Assembly: GCA_036937835.1 (NCBI GenBank)
Contig: CM072864.1
Coordinates: 23,210,501-23,274,500, forward strand
From: Pampus argenteus
Lineage: Eukaryota; Chordata; Actinopteri; Scombriformes; Stromateidae
Length of the DNA stretch: 64,000 nt
Direction of reading: 5' to 3'
Numbering within the stretch: the stretch's first letter is position 1; every line of letters begins with the position of its first letter. Both the position numbers and the translations under genes were made by a program. This document shows, piece by piece, positions 62,855 through 64,000 of the stretch. A model generated the notes under the pieces. It saw only the letters and a list, made by a program, of their open reading frames with translations, had not been told where the DNA came from and did not search any database.

Positions 62855-64000
62855 CATTAGTAAAAATAGCTTTGTCTGGGCGAGAGAAGGCCAAAACTGA
62901 CAACTACAGTTTTTCTTAAACAAGGAGCAATATTTTCAATCAAAACCATGTGTGCCATCAACAAGTAACTGATTTCTAATGATTAGGACCAAAAAACTCA
63001 CTTCTGAGAGCTTCCTGCAGCTTTTACTGTAACATTTGTAAAAATAGCTTTCTCTGGGCGAGAGAAGGCCAAAACTGACAACTACAGTTTTTCTTAAACA
63101 AGGAGCAATATTTTCAATCAAAACCATGTTTGCCATCAACAAGTAACTCATTTCTAATGATTAGGACCAAAAAACTCACTTCTGAGAGCTTCCTGCAGCT
63201 TTTACTGTAACATTAGTAAAAATAGCTTTCTCTCAGGCCAAAACTGACAACTACAGTTTTTCTTAAACAAGGAGCAATATTTTCATTCAAAACCATGTTT
63301 ACCATCAACAAGTAACTGATTTCTAATGATTAGGACCAAAAAACTCACTTCTGAGAGCTTCCTGCAGCTTTTACTGTAACATTTGTAAAAATTGCTTTCT
63401 CTGAGGCCAAAACTGACAACTACAGTTTTTCTTAAACAAGGAGCAATATTTTCAATCAAAACCATGTTTGCCATCAACAAGTAACTGATTTCTAATGATT
63501 AGGACAAAAAAACTCACTTCTGAGAGCTTGCTGCAGCTTTTACTGTAACATTTGTAAAAATAGCTTTCTCTCAGGCCAAAACTGACAACTACAGTTTTTC
63601 TTAAACAAGGAGCAATATTTTCAATCAAAACCATGTTTGCCATCAACAAGTAACTCATTTCTAATGATTAGGACCAAAAAACTCACTTCTGAGAGCTTCC
63701 TGCAGCTTTTACTGTAACATTAGTAAAAATAGCTTTGTCTGGGCGAGAGAAGGCCAAAACTGACAACTACAGTTTTTCTTAAACAAGGAGCAATATTTTC
63801 AATCAAAACCATGTGTGCCATCAACAAGTAACTGATTTCTAATGATTAGGACCAAAAAACTCACTTCTGAGAGCTTCCTGCAGCTTTTACTGTAACATTT
63901 GTAAAAATAGCTTTCTCTGGGCGAGAGAAGGCCAAAACTGACAACTACAGTTTTTCTTAAACAAGGAGCAATATTTTCAATCAAAACCATGTTTGCCATC
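62855..64000 (-). repeat. Higher-order repeat, 863 bp, second pair (cut by window edge)
   Basis: The same five-monomer unit reappears with its edge mark near 62856 and 63719 and members at 62936, 63283, 63452 and 63799. The 62936/63799 spacing is again 863 bp. It lies 3072 bp from the 59864 copy; the region between (about 60,578-62,854) holds other short monomers, so the unit spread by a further duplication. The last copy continues past position 64000. Confidence 0.87.

Larger units (their letters stand above)
1..64000. repeat. Continuous satellite DNA array, 169/178-bp monomers
   Basis: Every part of the window is a copy of one AT-rich monomer in head-to-tail order, apart from four orientation switches. 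The short form is 169 bp and the long form 178 bp; a few copies vary by 1-5 bp, mostly in A or T runs. Landmarks in forward order are TTGATGGCAAACATGG, TTGCTCCTTGTTTAAG, GTAGTTGTCAGTTTTGGCC, the GAGAGAAAGC palindrome zone, ACAAATGTTACAGTAAAAGC, TGCAGGAAGCTCTCAGAAG and GGTCCTAATCATTAGAAATC. No stretch of 300 bp lacks these landmarks and no foreign insertion is present. Such arrays are typical of eukaryotic centromeric or heterochromatic satellites. The family name and species are not recognised. Confidence 0.97.
57529..64000 (-). repeat. Block C: reverse-oriented satellite
   Basis: Mostly short monomers with long ones of the GGGCGAGAG type; runs off the right edge of the window. Its content resembles the distal part of B', not the part next to the B' junction. 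For example, 60,549-61,030 has the GCAATATCTTCAATC, CAGTTTGTCTTAAAC, ATTTTGAATG and GGAAAGAGAAGGCC succession also found near 40,050-40,510 (GGGCAAGAG there) and 37,154-37,620. Confidence 0.92.

Noticed and set aside
1..64000. CRISPR array or phage-type repeat region
   Set aside because: Periodicity is strong, but there are no variable spacers: the full 169/178-bp unit is repeated, with no cas-like genes and no unique sequence.
1..64000. Assigning the satellite to a known plant or animal family or species
   Set aside because: Unit length alone is shared by many unrelated centromeric satellites, and I do not recognise the sequence. A database search with one 169-bp monomer would decide this.

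Overview
The whole 64-kb window is one uninterrupted tandem satellite DNA array. I see no gene, RNA gene, transposon, CRISPR array or unique sequence in it. The unit is AT-rich (58 G+C in a 169-bp consensus, about 34% GC). It comes in two lengths: a short 169-bp monomer with no CpG dinucleotide, and a long 178-bp monomer with 9 extra bp that complete a 17-bp palindrome. At a mean period of about 172 bp the window holds roughly 370 monomers. A 169/178-bp unit in arrays of this size, with higher-order repeats and local homogenisation, points to a centromeric or other heterochromatic satellite of a multicellular eukaryote. I do not recognise the family and cannot tell plant from animal.

Orientation is defined here by the strand carrying the monomer's longest open frame (forward = that strand is +). 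Five blocks alternate: A' 1-6167 reverse; B 6198-23624 forward; B' 23625-44352 reverse; A 44383-57528 forward; C 57529-64000 reverse. The two reverse-to-forward switches (6168-6197 and 44353-44382) carry the same 30-bp AT-rich linker as exact reverse complements. A'+B and B'+A are therefore arms of one very large imperfect palindrome whose centre is the forward-to-reverse switch at 23624/23625. The second forward-to-reverse switch, at 57528/57529, lies in a stretch of about 380 bp identical to the first, 33,904 bp further on.

Inside each arm, long and short monomers are zoned. Next to the AT linkers there are long-monomer zones (3219-6167, 6198-9451, 41625-44352, 44383-46618). Away from them lie short-monomer zones, with a very homogeneous stretch at about 46,874-52,480 and its mirror at 1-3050. 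On top of this sit local higher-order repeats or block duplications with offsets of 507, 534, 712, 863, 1183, 1223, 1238, 2200, 2738 and 2766/2583 bp. Several differ between the two palindrome arms, so the arms kept evolving by local amplification after the inversion duplicated.

Nearly every monomer can be translated into a similar 65-68 residue frame. The monomer length is 1 mod 3, the frames overlap the next monomer by about 29 nt and restart, and the outermost start is TTG. I read this frame as a by-product of homogenised repeats, not a gene family. The notable content is architectural: the nested inversions, the shared breakpoints, the CpG-bearing palindrome indel and the arm-specific amplifications.
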